A stretch of 48,576 nucleotides of DNA from Desulfosporosinus hippei DSM 8344 (GCF_900100785.1 NZ_FNCP01000033.1:1-48576), one strand, 5' to 3'. Shown: positions 18,244 through 29,000, counted from the first letter of the stretch. Notes: generated from the letters alone by a model not told the origin. Numbers and translations are program-made.

Positions 18244-18756
18244 GTGGAGGCCAATTCGTCCTTTGATGAGACCTATGAACTATTGTTCCCGGTAGTCTAC
18301 CGATATGTTTCGATTCGGATACCTAAAGCAGATGTAGAAGATGTGACCGCTGAAATTATCGTGAAAGTGTGGCGCGGTTTACCTACCATGGAAAAGAAGA
18401 CAGCGCTTAAGTCTTGGGCCCTAACAATTGCTGCCCATCAGATTGCAGACTATTATAGAAGTAATAAACGTACTCCCATGATGCCTTTGGAAGAAACCCC
18501 GTTACCCCCACATGAGCAATTAGATCAAAGTGAATCGTGGGCTACTCTATTAAGTGTTAAGGAGACCTTAGCTAAACTCTCTCCACAACAGGTCAGTGTT
18601 ATTCAACTCCGGTTAATTGAAGGGTTTAGTGCCGGAGAAGTGGCGGAGATCCTAGGTACGACTCAGCAAGCAGTAGACAGCCTTTTATACCGGGCTAAGA
18701 AAGGGTTCCGAAAAATCTACCAGGGGAACCTGGACAGAGGAGGCAGAGTCCGATGA
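18244..18756 (+). CDS. ECF-type RNA polymerase sigma factor
   Basis: A 170-residue sigma-70-family factor with only regions 2 and 4. Region 2 spans about residues 8-80 (YRYVSIRIPKADVEDVTAEIIVKVW, then SWALTIAAHQIADYYR), and region 4 spans about 105-158 (LSPQQVSVIQLRLIEGFSAGEVAEILGTTQQAVDSLLYRAKKGF). Start is GTG 18244 with AGGAGG 11 nt upstream. Its stop overlaps the ATG of the next gene (ATGA), so it is translationally coupled to a membrane protein that very likely acts as its anti-sigma factor. The inducing signal and target promoters are unknown. Confidence 0.9.
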   Translation: MEANSSFDETYELLFPVVYRYVSIRIPKADVEDVTAEIIVKVWRGLPTMEKKTALKSWALTIAAHQIADYYRSNKRTPMMPLEETPLPPHEQLDQSESWATLLSVKETLAKLSPQQVSVIQLRLIEGFSAGEVAEILGTTQQAVDSLLYRAKKGFRKIYQGNLDRGGRVR

Positions 18757-20075
18757 AAAGGTTTTTTGACAAAAAGACGGATCTCACCGCTCTCTGGGAA
18801 GAGGATGGTGATTTACAGCGTATGAAAACATTCTTCCAATCGATTGAGGCTGACTCTGCTGCTAATGAAAAAATCAAACTTAGTGTAAAGCAAAAGGCCC
18901 TAGAAAAAATGTCTGGACTGGGGGATTCAAGAGAGTCCCAAATAAATATTTTTGATCAGGAAAAGGTTATTAGCCAAAAAGCAACTCTTTTTCAGAGAAT
19001 ACGTACAAGTTTGCTTTCCATGAGCAATTTTGGTCATTGGAAACTCGGCATTTCTGTGGCTGCCTTAGCGCTCTTTGTGATTATTGGGCAGGAAGCTATG
19101 AACGGCTCAGGGAACATCCTTCCACGTATGGGGAGCAGTATGGAAAAATCGACTCAATCTGCGGGTAGCTCTCCCCAGGATGGGAATTTTAATCTCGCTC
19201 TACAAGATTCAAAGAATATGAACCAAGAGATTAGGGCTAAAGGGAAAATGCCTAGCAATAACGGGGAGGAAGGTACAGCACCTCAGGCAGAGATGCAGTT
19301 CAGTATGGATAGCACCTCAGCAGCCCAAAACAAAGAAGTTCTTCCGGTTCCACCGGATCAAACAGATGCTCCGCCGGCGGATGCCGAGCTAGCACGGAAG
19401 ATAACTCATAATTTAGATCTAACCTTGGAAGTCGCAGCCATCAAGGACTCTGTTAATCAGATTAGCCAGGAGGTACAACAACTAGGAGGGTATGTGGTCA
19501 CATCTCAACAAAGTGAATCAGATCATTACTCCTCCGCCAATTTAACTGTTAAAATCCCTTCCGATAAAATTAGCGGCCTGCAAGATTCCTTCTCTGCTTG
19601 GGGTAAGGTGCTTGATCAACGCTTACAGGCTAATGATATTACGAATGAATACTACGATTCCCAAGCTCGTTTGACAATTCTTGAGGCTGAAGAGAAACGT
19701 TATCTCGAAATTCTGGCTCAGGCGGTGACGGTTGACGATGTGCTTAAAGTGGAAGGTGCCCTAAGCAACGCTCGCCAACAAATTGAACAATTAAAGGGTC
19801 AGCTAAAGCTTTGGAACCACCAAGTCGATTACTCCACAGTGACTATTCAAATCGTGACTCGTCAAAGCCCAAATCTCAATGTCACAAACCCCTGGCAACC
19901 CATATCTTGGACTGAAACCTGGAAAGCTGCCGGGGACGCGGTGCTGAAAACTTTGAGCAGTACCTGGAATGGACTGAATTATTTAGTTGTCGGAATAGGC
20001 TATGCCTCACCGTATCTTTTAGTAGGAGCTCTGGGTTGGAGTATTTATAGACTATGGAGAAAAAGGGCCAGTTAG
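18753..20075 (+). CDS. DUF4349 membrane protein, probable anti-sigma factor
   Basis: A 440-residue protein. The N-terminal about 90 residues are cytoplasmic and charged, a membrane helix follows (about 91-110, WKLGISVAALALFVIIGQ), then a Ser/Gln/Pro-rich linker, the DUF4349 domain (about 215-370) with VQQLGGYVVTSQQSE and a long coiled coil, and a C-terminal helix YLVVGIGYASPYLLVGALGW with a basic tail. The layout, with a sigma-proximal N-terminus inside and a sensor outside, and the overlapping start with the ECF sigma gene, suggest it holds that sigma factor at the membrane. No zinc-binding HxxxCxxC anti-sigma motif is visible, so the mode of binding is unclear. Confidence 0.8.
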   Translation: MKRFFDKKTDLTALWEEDGDLQRMKTFFQSIEADSAANEKIKLSVKQKALEKMSGLGDSRESQINIFDQEKVISQKATLFQRIRTSLLSMSNFGHWKLGISVAALALFVIIGQEAMNGSGNILPRMGSSMEKSTQSAGSSPQDGNFNLALQDSKNMNQEIRAKGKMPSNNGEEGTAPQAEMQFSMDSTSAAQNKEVLPVPPDQTDAPPADAELARKITHNLDLTLEVAAIKDSVNQISQEVQQLGGYVVTSQQSESDHYSSANLTVKIPSDKISGLQDSFSAWGKVLDQRLQANDITNEYYDSQARLTILEAEEKRYLEILAQAVTVDDVLKVEGALSNARQQIEQLKGQLKLWNHQVDYSTVTIQIVTRQSPNLNVTNPWQPISWTETWKAAGDAVLKTLSSTWNGLNYLVVGIGYASPYLLVGALGWSIYRLWRKRAS

Positions 20076-20188
20076 CAGATTTTGATCATGATCAGTTGAA
20101 CATTAAGACTCCGGGGGAAACGCACCTCGAAGAAAAATAAAGAACACCCACTTAGAAAATGGGTGTCAGGAATAGACAAAAATGGTTA

Positions 20189-20232
20189 GGGGTTAGACAG
20201 CATTTTACTATGCTTTTGTCTAAGCCCTTTTT
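20189..20232 (+). terminator. rho-independent terminator of the sigma operon
   Basis: GGGGTTAGACA (20189-20199) pairs with TGTCTAAGCCC (20217-20227) with one mismatch, followed by TTTTT. A smaller hairpin ACACCCA/TGGGTGT (20144-20166) precedes it. The rest of the 306-bp gap (20076-20381) shows nothing else I can name. Confidence 0.75.
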
Positions 20233-20381
20233 ACATGTCGGCTTAAAATACCTCCTAATGTAAGCTCCATTACATACTCCACAAGGTCAAGGCTACGTTT
20301 CCGCCCCTCAACTTTACGCCGACTATATATCTCTGTATAATTAGTAAATATAACTTCACCAATTAAGTGGGGGGCATTTAT

Positions 20382-21227
20382 TTGAAACTTTCAAAACGAG
20401 CAAAGTCTATTGGCGGGATTATAGGAATAGCTATCGGTGCTATCCTGGCTGCCTATGGAATTCAGGGCTTTATTGTCTATTCCGGTTTGAGTGGCGGCGG
20501 AGTCGGCGGGATTGCTTTACTCCTCTACTACACCTTAAATCTTCCAATTGGAGTTATGACCTTTTTATTTAATGTGCCTTTACTGGTCTTAGGTTGGAAA
20601 GAAATCGATAAGGGGTTCGTTTTTAAGACTATTTGGGGTATCGCTGTTTTTTCAGTCTTCTTAGATTTATTTAATGGAGTCCGCCCATTGGATTTCAGTG
20701 ATATTTTCTTAGGGGCGCTCTACGGAGGGCTCATTTCCGGAGTTTCATCAGCAATTGTTTTCCACTTTGGCGGTAGTTTAGGTGGCACGGATATAATTTC
20801 GAAAATCATTCAACAGAGGTATGGTGTGCCCATGGGAACCTCTGCTCTGGCGATCAATGGAGTTATTATCTTAATATCCTGGGCTGTTCTTGGCTCAAAA
20901 GCCGCTCTTTACACCTTGGTTATGCTATTTGTTTTTGGGCGAGTACTGGATTTAATCCAGAGTGGAGTTCCGGCAAAATCAATTACCATTATTTCCGATC
21001 ATTCTGAAGCATTAGTTGAACGAATTATGGGTGATCTAGGTCGAGGTGCAACATTTTTGCATGGCCGTGGAGCATACTCTTGTGAACCCAAAGATGTTAT
21101 TATCTGTGTAGTGAGCTTACCTGAAATCGGGCGCTTAAAACGAGCTGTGCGGGAAGTAGACCCCCAAGCTTTTATGATTATTCAAAATGCCGGAGAGGTT
21201 TTCGGCAGTGGTTTTTCCAATGAGTAA
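20382..21227 (+). CDS. YitT family membrane protein (DUF161/DUF2179)
   Basis: A 281-residue protein with five or six membrane segments in the first about 200 residues, including the signature glycine loops GLSGGGVGGIALLLYY and GGSLGGTDIISKII, and a C-terminal cytoplasmic DUF2179 domain (about 205-275) with GRGATFLHGRGAYS and VREVDPQAFMIIQNAGEVFG. YitT proteins are thought to be transporters or regulators; their substrate is not established. TTG 20382 is the better start because GGGGGG (20369-20374) lies 7 nt upstream; an earlier GTG at 20367 overlaps the ribosome site. It converges on the deacetylase gene with only 7 bp between, leaving no room for separate terminators. Confidence 0.88.
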   Translation: MKLSKRAKSIGGIIGIAIGAILAAYGIQGFIVYSGLSGGGVGGIALLLYYTLNLPIGVMTFLFNVPLLVLGWKEIDKGFVFKTIWGIAVFSVFLDLFNGVRPLDFSDIFLGALYGGLISGVSSAIVFHFGGSLGGTDIISKIIQQRYGVPMGTSALAINGVIILISWAVLGSKAALYTLVMLFVFGRVLDLIQSGVPAKSITIISDHSEALVERIMGDLGRGATFLHGRGAYSCEPKDVIICVVSLPEIGRLKRAVREVDPQAFMIIQNAGEVFGSGFSNE

Positions 21228-21234
21228 GTAATCT

Positions 21235-21960
21235 CTATTTGAGATCCGAATCGAGGGTTCTAAGTTCACTCAAGGTGACGAAACGATACCCGGAAGTCTT
21301 TAGGGCATTAAGGATAGGCACCAGGGATTTCACGGTTTGAGTACGTTGATACCCTCCATCATGCATGAGAATTATTGCACCTGGGAAGACGTTTTTAGTA
21401 ACATTATCAATAATTTGTTTGACTCCCGGATTTCTCCAGTCTTTGCTGTCGACGCTCCATAGTGCTACCACATGACCATTTCTTTTAGTGGCTTCCATTT
21501 GAGTTTTTGATACCAGTCCACCTGGTGGACGGTAGAAGTACGTGTGATTCCCTGTTGAATTAAAGACGACTTGATTCGTTTGATTCATTTCTTCTACTAA
21601 TTTGCGTTGTTGATAATCATGGGTGAAACCATGATTTCCTATTTCATGACCTTCCTTGACTAAACGCTTAAGTAAAGCAGGATTTGATTCTGCAGCCTTT
21701 CCTAAAACAAAAAAGGTGGCTCTTACGTCCTTTTCCTTTAGGATATTTAGAATATCCGGTGTATCGACGGGATCAGGCCCATCGTCAAAGGTTAGAGCCA
21801 CGACTTTTTCCTGGGTTTTGGCCATATAGTAAGTTCCGGGAGTTCGTACCAGTGAGGGAATAGTTAGTGTCAGTAAATTAATTGTCAGTAAGCCTCCTAT
21901 AGTAATTAGGAACATAAGTAATAGAATAAGTTTACGGCGAGCTAAAAAATAGATACGCAA
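21235..21960 (-). CDS. polysaccharide (peptidoglycan/chitin-type) deacetylase
   Basis: A 241-residue NodB-fold deacetylase with one N-terminal membrane anchor (residues 9-33) that places the enzyme outside the cell. All five NodB motifs are present: TFDDGP (D59, D60), HEIGNHGFTH with metal ligands H110 and H114, RPPGG (R144), the SVDSKDW stretch, and LMHDGG. The likely substrate is N-acetylglucosamine in peptidoglycan or a related polymer; in spore formers PdaA/PdaB-type roles in cortex maturation are also common. Start is TTG 21960 on the minus strand with GGGGGTGAAGG just upstream. Confidence 0.9.
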   Translation of the reverse strand: MRIYFLARRKLILLLMFLITIGGLLTINLLTLTIPSLVRTPGTYYMAKTQEKVVALTFDDGPDPVDTPDILNILKEKDVRATFFVLGKAAESNPALLKRLVKEGHEIGNHGFTHDYQQRKLVEEMNQTNQVVFNSTGNHTYFYRPPGGLVSKTQMEATKRNGHVVALWSVDSKDWRNPGVKQIIDNVTKNVFPGAIILMHDGGYQRTQTVKSLVPILNALKTSGYRFVTLSELRTLDSDLK

Positions 21961-22273
21961 ATGTCCTTCACCCCCAAGTTGCTTCTTTAATACCTATGGA
22001 TAAATAACAAATTACATTCCTCTAAAACCACTCTGAAAAATCAAAGCCCAAAAACATTTTTAACATAATAGACCGGAGAGACAGGGTGGCTTCGATCCAC
22101 TGGAGTGAACCCTTTGCATGGAGAGACGGTTATGCCTACAAAGCTGCCCGACCCGAGTAATCATCTTCTGCTGGTTCTGCGGTTCATTTTATAACCTCAA
22201 GTAACCGTAAATATTATCGAGTGACCCTCGGAAGCAGGGGGCAACGAATACTTAAAGAAGGTAGGGATAGATT
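21961..22273. other. 313-bp divergent intergenic region before addB
   Basis: Between the minus-strand deacetylase and addB. It contains a possible structured RNA element (22084-22149) and a GC-richer stretch GACCCTCGGAAGCAGGGGG near 22222. I tested by eye T-box, ydaO, glutamine (glnA), ykkC and fluoride riboswitch cores and none fits. Confidence 0.4.
22084..22149 (+). ncRNA. possible structured leader element before addB
   Basis: GGGTGGCT (22084-22091) can pair with AGCTGCCC (22142-22149) over 8 bp with two G:U pairs, enclosing a small CAC/GTG hairpin and a GCAT/ATGC hairpin. The pattern is that of a three-way junction, but the inner stems are only 3-4 bp and could be chance. Confidence 0.2.
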
Positions 22274-25200
22274 TTGGGTTTCCGTTTTGTATTTGGAAGA
22301 GCAGGCAGCGGCAAGAGCACATTATGCTTAGAAGAAATCCGGAATGAGCTCCGCACAGAACCCGGAGGAGCCCCTCTTATCCTTCTTGTTCCGGAGCAGG
22401 CCACTTATCAGATGGAGGTTGCTTTAGCAGATACTCCCGATCTCGGTGGCAGCTTGCGTGCCCAGGTCTTAAGCTTTCGTCGTCTAGGCTGGAGAATTTT
22501 TTCTGAGACCGGTGGAGGGCAAAAGGTGCTGATCGGTCCGATAGGAAAACGAATGCTTCTGCGTAAAATTCTTTTAAAACATCGCCTTGATCTCAAAGCA
22601 TTTGCCCGATCTGCTACTCGTCCCGGTATGGCTGAACTTCTCGCTCAAGCCATTGGAGAGTTCAAGATCTATTGCGTCGGCCCCAATGATTTACTTAAGG
22701 TCAAAACAACAAGTAGTCTATTAGAAGATAAGCTTAGTGATTTAGCCTTAATTTACGAAGAATTTCAGGCAGCCTTAGGCCTGGGAATTCGTGACCCGGA
22801 TGATGAGCTGTCTGTTTTGGCTGAAAAGATTCCCGCTGCTCCCCTCATTCAGGGGGCGAAAGTATGGGTTGATGGATTTACAGGATTCACCCCGCAAGAA
22901 TTAGAGGTTTTAAAGAGGCTGGTGTCAACCGCTCAGGAAGTTGTCATAACCTCTACTTTAGATCCGGTTTTCCTTACGGAGGAACGCCTGACTGGGGCGG
23001 GGATTTTCCAAGCGGGAGATGAGATGTTTACCGGGCCTTGGAAAACCTATCAAGACTTGCAGCGTATTGTCTTAGAAACAGGCGTACAGATACATCCCCC
23101 AACCATACTCTTAGGTTCTAAGCGCTATAAGCATCCTTGGCTCTGGCATCTGGAAAAGTATTATTCTACTTATCCTACGGTTGCTTTCGCTACTCTTCAG
23201 GCAGGCAATAATTCTCCCACAGCAGGTAGCCTGACCAATGGAATTCAGGTCTTCTCGGCTGTCAATCGCAGAGCTGAAGTAGAAGGTGCAGCGAGAGAAC
23301 TAAGGCGCTTGGCTAGAGACGAGGGTCATAGCTGGAACGAAATGGCCGTCACAAGTCGTGACCTTACGGGTTATGCCGAACTGATTGCTCAAGTGTTTAC
23401 AGCTTATGAAATACCGCACTTCCTAGATTATAAACGCCCTGTCCTTCATCATCCCTTAATCGAACTCCTGCAATCGATTTTAGAAGCAATCAAGAGCAAT
23501 TGGGGATATGAACCCTTATTTCGCTGTTTAAAGACCGACTTTTTTCCTCTGCAAAGGGACGCCGTTGATCGCCTGGAAAATTATGTTCTGGAATATGGCA
23601 TTCATGGTGATGGTTGGACGAGGAATCAGCCTTGGATATATCATCGACAATGGACTTTAGGACAAAAGGAAGAACAACGAGCTTCAGAGCTTAAGTTTCA
23701 GACTGAACTTAATTCCTCTCGCCAAACTGTGTATGATATTATTGCGCCCTTGGCTGAATTAAACCAATTGGGAGCTATGAATGTACGAATTGTCACAGAA
23801 GCCTTGTATTATTTTCTTGAAGGCTTAGATGTCCCCGGCACCTTAAGGTTGTGGTCGCAAAAAGCTCAAGAGGAAGGGGATCTTGCTGAGGCTAGGCTGC
23901 ATGAGCAAATCTGGGAATCGGTTGTCCAGGTCCTCGATGAAATCGTTGTTGGTTTAGGGGAAGAGAACTTAGAACTTGAGGACTATGCCCTAATTCTTTC
24001 TTCCGGTATTGAAGGAATCGAGTTGGGTCTGATTCCTCCCGGACTCGACCAAGTGTTAGTCGGATCCCTAGATCGCTCACGCAATCCGGAAGTTAGAGTG
24101 CTCTTTATCTTAGGAGCTAATGAAGGAATACTTCCGGCACGCCCAGTTTCTGATGGGGTGCTTGACGCTGAAGAAAGAGAACAATTAGAAAAAGCCGGAG
24201 TTGCCCTTGCTCCAAAAGGCAAGGCTCAGACCTTTGAAGAACAATTCTTTATCTATACCGCACTTACTCGCGCCGTTGAAAGGCTAATAGTTTGTTATCC
24301 TTTGACGGATGAAGAGGGGAAAGGACTGACGGTTTCTCCGGTTGTTACCCGGCTGACTCATCTTTTTCCGATGCTTAGCGGATATTTTTTAGGAAACCAA
24401 GAGGATATCCACCAAATTAGCCAACCGGATTCAACTTTACAAAACTATGCTGAACAGCTTCGTCTCCTCCGCCAAGGGGAACCTCTTTCTCCTTTATGGG
24501 AGGCTGCTGAAAAGTGGCTAAGTCAAGATCCCCTTCGGAAGAGTAAAGTTGATAGACTTCAAGAAAGTCTTACCAACCAGAATCAAGAGGATAAACTGCA
24601 ACGTCCCCTAGCCCGACGTTTATATGGTAAACGCTTAATGGCTAGTGTCTCTCGTTTGGAACAATTCGCTAAATGCCCTTTCGGACATTATGCTCGTTAT
24701 GGTTTGAAACTCCGCGAAAGATCGACTTATCAATTGTCCAGTCCAAATATGGGAGAATTCTTTCACACCCTTTTGCATGATTTTGCTCAGCAGCTCAAGG
24801 CTAAGGGTTTGGATTGGGGAAAATTGACTAAGGAAGAATCGTGGACATTAATTAATGAACTGGCGGATCAGATTGCCCCAAGTCTGCAGCATGAAATACT
24901 GCTCAGCAACGCCCGATATCGTTATTTGACTCATAAGCTAAAACGAACGGTTCATCACGCAGTACGAGTGCTGGGGGAGCATGCCCGCAAAGGGGTGTTC
25001 ATTCCCATCCAACTTGAAGTTGGTTTTGGGCCACAGGAGAAACTGCCCGGCGTAGAGATCCCGTTAACCGACAGCGATTCGCTGTTGCTCTGCGGGCAAA
25101 TCGACCGAGTCGATGCTGCCTTTTTAGACGGACAAGTCTATTTGCGAATCCTGGATTATAAATCTCGTGAATTGTCCTTATCCCTAGACTCGATTTACTA

Positions 25201-26002
25201 TGGCTTAAATCTTCAATTGTTGACTTATCTACACGTGGCCTTACAGGGAGCAGAAGTCTTGTTGAATACTCCTACAGTGATAACCGATTCTGAAGAAGCA
25301 GATTCGGAAAACACCTTTAGTGAGATTGCTGTCGGCAGGGATAACCCCTTTCCGGAGAAGATTCCGGCGGGCTTTCTATATTTTCCCGTACTGGAACCTC
25401 AGCTCGAAGAGAAACTCCCCCTCAGTTCAGAAGAGTTAGATCAACGCCGTGTCAAAGCAGTTAAGGTAAGTGGCTATTTATTAGCCAACCCAAAGGTTTT
25501 AGAAGCCATGGATTCAACATTTTCAACCGGGCAATCTGAATTATTGGGACTAAAGTTAAAAAAAGACGGAACCTTTAAGAAAGGCACAAACGTCCTTACA
25601 GAGGATCAATTCTCTTTGCTAAGCAATTATCTTCAGCAGTGGTTTCGGCAGAAGGGTGAAGAAATATTAGACGGTGATATTTCCCTTTCTCCTTATCGGC
25701 GAGGAAAGAGTACCGGCTGCCAGTACTGCAGTTATAAGCCCGTGTGCCACTTTGATCCCTACCTGCCGGAAAATCAATATCGGGACTTGTCGGCTATGAA
25801 ACCTGAAGAAATCTGGGAACGATTGGAAGGGTTAAAGGCCGATAATTCAGATGACCTTTTGCAAGAGCAAGAACAAGAGTTAGAAACCAAGGATTCTAAG
25901 GATGGAGTCTTAAACTGGCTTGGCGAAGCAACAACAGACTCTCTCAAGAAAGTGCAAAAGCAAGTATCTACTAAGAAGAAAGGCGGTCATCTAAGTGAGT
26001 AA
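22274..26002 (+). CDS. addB: ATP-dependent helicase/nuclease subunit B
   Basis: A 1242-residue AddB, partner of AddA in double-strand break resection and Chi recognition. The N-terminus has the Walker A GRAGSGKST. The helicase-like core is otherwise degenerate, as usual for AddB. The C-terminal nuclease domain has RILDYKSRE and the iron-sulfur cysteines: one in FAKCPFGHYARYG (near 798) and three in CQYCSYKPVC (near 1145), spaced C-x2-C-x5-C as in Bacillus AddB. The start is TTG 22274. The last 8 bases overlap the addA start, so the two are coupled. The C-terminal tail after residue 1190 is low in complexity (EQEQELETKDSKDG). Confidence 0.95.
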   Translation: MGFRFVFGRAGSGKSTLCLEEIRNELRTEPGGAPLILLVPEQATYQMEVALADTPDLGGSLRAQVLSFRRLGWRIFSETGGGQKVLIGPIGKRMLLRKILLKHRLDLKAFARSATRPGMAELLAQAIGEFKIYCVGPNDLLKVKTTSSLLEDKLSDLALIYEEFQAALGLGIRDPDDELSVLAEKIPAAPLIQGAKVWVDGFTGFTPQELEVLKRLVSTAQEVVITSTLDPVFLTEERLTGAGIFQAGDEMFTGPWKTYQDLQRIVLETGVQIHPPTILLGSKRYKHPWLWHLEKYYSTYPTVAFATLQAGNNSPTAGSLTNGIQVFSAVNRRAEVEGAARELRRLARDEGHSWNEMAVTSRDLTGYAELIAQVFTAYEIPHFLDYKRPVLHHPLIELLQSILEAIKSNWGYEPLFRCLKTDFFPLQRDAVDRLENYVLEYGIHGDGWTRNQPWIYHRQWTLGQKEEQRASELKFQTELNSSRQTVYDIIAPLAELNQLGAMNVRIVTEALYYFLEGLDVPGTLRLWSQKAQEEGDLAEARLHEQIWESVVQVLDEIVVGLGEENLELEDYALILSSGIEGIELGLIPPGLDQVLVGSLDRSRNPEVRVLFILGANEGILPARPVSDGVLDAEEREQLEKAGVALAPKGKAQTFEEQFFIYTALTRAVERLIVCYPLTDEEGKGLTVSPVVTRLTHLFPMLSGYFLGNQEDIHQISQPDSTLQNYAEQLRLLRQGEPLSPLWEAAEKWLSQDPLRKSKVDRLQESLTNQNQEDKLQRPLARRLYGKRLMASVSRLEQFAKCPFGHYARYGLKLRERSTYQLSSPNMGEFFHTLLHDFAQQLKAKGLDWGKLTKEESWTLINELADQIAPSLQHEILLSNARYRYLTHKLKRTVHHAVRVLGEHARKGVFIPIQLEVGFGPQEKLPGVEIPLTDSDSLLLCGQIDRVDAAFLDGQVYLRILDYKSRELSLSLDSIYYGLNLQLLTYLHVALQGAEVLLNTPTVITDSEEADSENTFSEIAVGRDNPFPEKIPAGFLYFPVLEPQLEEKLPLSSEELDQRRVKAVKVSGYLLANPKVLEAMDSTFSTGQSELLGLKLKKDGTFKKGTNVLTEDQFSLLSNYLQQWFRQKGEEILDGDISLSPYRRGKSTGCQYCSYKPVCHFDPYLPENQYRDLSAMKPEEIWERLEGLKADNSDDLLQEQEQELETKDSKDGVLNWLGEATTDSLKKVQKQVSTKKKGGHLSE

Positions 26003-29000
26003 ACCAAAATGGACACAAGAACAAACAGCCGCCATCAGGTTGCAAGGGGAACTCTTAGTAGCTGCTGCTGCAGGTTCAGGGAAAACTGCTGTACTTGTTG
26101 AACGTCTAATCCATAGAATTTTAAATACTGAAGACCCCGTCGATGTTGATCGGTTTTTGGTTGTTACATTTACTAAAGCAGCGGCCAATGAAATGAGGGA
26201 GCGTATCGGCAAAGCCTTAGACGATGCTTTATTTCAGGAACCAGACCCCAGGGAAATTGAGCGTATTCTCAAACAACGCAACCTGCTTCACCAAGCCAGT
26301 ATTACTACCTTGCATTCTTTCTGTCTGGAATTAATCCGTAAGTACTTTTACCAACTGGAATTGGATCCTGCTTTTCGAGTAGCCGATCAAGCAGAGGCAG
26401 ACTTACTTCGTCAGGATGTTATTGAAGATCTTTTTGAAGCTAGGTATGCTGCACAGGACGCTGACTTTCTTAAACTGGTTGAAGCCTTTGGCACGGATCG
26501 TGATGACCAACCCTTAATGGAGTATGTACTGAGTCTTTATTCCTTTGCCTATAGTCAGCCCCAGCCTAAGGCCTGGTTAAGTGATCTTTCCGGGGGATAC
26601 AACTGGGAAAATATAGAAAATTTGATGCAAAGCCAATGGGGTCAAGCTATTCGCCAAGGACTCTCTGATCTTGTCAGTGAAAGTTTAAATTTGTTCGAAA
26701 GAGCTGAACAGCTCTGCCAATCTCCCGGTGGACCGCTGCCTTATGCTTTAGCTTTGCAGGATGATCTTAACCGCGCAGGCTTACTTGACCGTGCCTTAAA
26801 AAAAGGGGAGTGGGCTCAGGTAGAAGCGGAGTATTACTCTGCGATCAATTTCCCCAAACTGCCGGCGATACGTTCTAAATCCAAGAAGACCACCGCCGAT
26901 ACTCCTGAACAACCAATAGTTGATGAATCCGCACAAAAGGAATTGCAGGAAGAGTGTAAGAAATTAAGAGATGATGCTAAAAAGAAACTTAATTCAATAA
27001 AAGACGCAGTATTCGCTTATCCCCTTGAGACCCAGCTTCCTGCCTTGAAAGAGATGGGGGGGATGGCTGGGACGCTGGGAGAATTGGTCATTGAATTTTC
27101 ACGGGCCTATTTGACGGCTAAAGGACAGCGTAACATTGTGGACTTTTCGGATCTCGAGCATTTTGCGCTGAATTTGCTGGAAGAAGAGGGAGAAGCATCT
27201 TTGATCGCTCAAGGATTAAAGGAGTTCTTTGCTGAAGTATTGGTGGATGAATATCAGGATATCAATCCGGTTCAGGAACGCATTTTACATCAGGTATCCA
27301 GACAAGGGGAGTCGCCTAATTTATTTATGGTGGGAGATGTAAAGCAAAGCATTTATCGTTTTCGTATGGCTGACCCCAACCTTTTTATTGCCAAATATAA
27401 TACCCTTCCTCATTGGCAGACTGACCAGATAACTGACCCGACAAATGAGGCAAAGACAATGGTCATTGATCTAAACCGCAACTTTCGCAGTCGGGTTGAA
27501 GTCGTAAAGGGAGTGAATTATCTTTTTCGCCAGATCATGACCTTGAGTGCCGGAGAAATAGTCTATGATGATCAAGCAGCTTTACAATATGGTGCATCCT
27601 TTGTTGCGGGTCAGAATCAAATTAGTTCAGCTGAAGGGCCTATTGAAGTTCATTTAATTGACTCGAAAAGCATAAAAGGCGAGTTGTCTACATACTTTGA
27701 TGAGGGAACAAAAGACGTTGTGGCAAACGAAGATCAGCGACAAGCTGAAGGCGCAGAAAGCAGCAACTCTACGGAAAACGAAAGGGACTCAGAAGAAACT
27801 ATATCGACAGAGGACATGGATAAAGCCCGCCTGGAAGCCCGTTTTGTCGCAATGAGAATTCAAGGTATTGTTCAAGGAGCAGAATTTCAGATTTATGATA
27901 AGCAGATTGGGGATTTTCGTCCTGTTCGATATTCGGATATTGTGGTCTTGATGCGATCCTACTCGGCAGTTGCCCCAATTTATATCGAAGAATTTCAAAG
28001 CAGGAGCATTCCGGTCTACGCGGAAACAACCAGCGGCTATTTTGGCGCCAGTGAAGTAGAGACCATATTATCCCTGCTTAAAATCATCGATAATCCTCAT
28101 CTGGATATTCCTTTGGCAGCAGTACTTCGCTCTCCCTTAGTCGGCCTCAATGGAAGCGAGTTGGGTAAAATCCGAATGATGCTTCCCGAAGGGGATTTCT
28201 ACGAAGCCTTAACCATGGCGGTATGGGCTGGGTTTGGCGCTGAAAACCTTAAGTCTGAGCAAGAGAATGATTTCAGAGATATATTGGGCCTCTATGAGGA
28301 TGCACTGCCGGAAAAGCTTTTACAGGCACGTCAGATTTTTGAAAGCGCTCCCCAGTTAAAGGATAAAACCTTGGCTTTTTGGCATAATCTCCAGGGCTGG
28401 CGCACAAAATCCAGACGAACATCCCTTGCCGATTTGCTGTGGTCACTCTATGAAGAAACCGGGTACTTAGCCTATGTGGGCACCTTGCCGGCAGGCGTAC
28501 AGCGTCAGGCTAACTTGCGTGTGCTATATGACCGAGCACGTCGTTATGAAGCAACCCGTTATCGGGGGTTATTTCGTTTCCTTCGCTTCTTAGAGCGCTT
28601 CCGGGGACAAGGTAAAGACTTGGGAAGTGCACGAGCCTTAGGGGAAAATGAAGATGTGGTTCGCTTAATTACAGTTCATGCCAGTAAAGGATTAGAATTT
28701 CCCGTGGTATTTGTCGTTGGTCTGGGAAGGACGTTTAACACCCAAAGCCTCAAAGGGAAGATGCTTTTACATTCTAAATTAGGCGTGGGGATGCCGATTA
28801 TTGATGTGGAAAACAATGTGCGCTATCCGTCGTTGATTCAATATGCTGTAAAACAACGCTTAGCTCAGGAATCTTTGGCCGAAGAACTGCGTATTCTTTA
28901 TGTAGCACTTACTAGGGCCAAGGAGCGTCTGTTTCTTTATGGCTGCCTGGATAACTGTGATACAACTCTTAAGAAATGGTTTCGCAGCTTTGACTGGCAG

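Noticed and set aside
22210-22250. Glutamine (glnA) or other known riboswitch before addB
   Set aside because: GGAAGCAGG resembles GGAAGTAGG, but the flanking conserved stems and the CCGAAGGAACGC part are missing.
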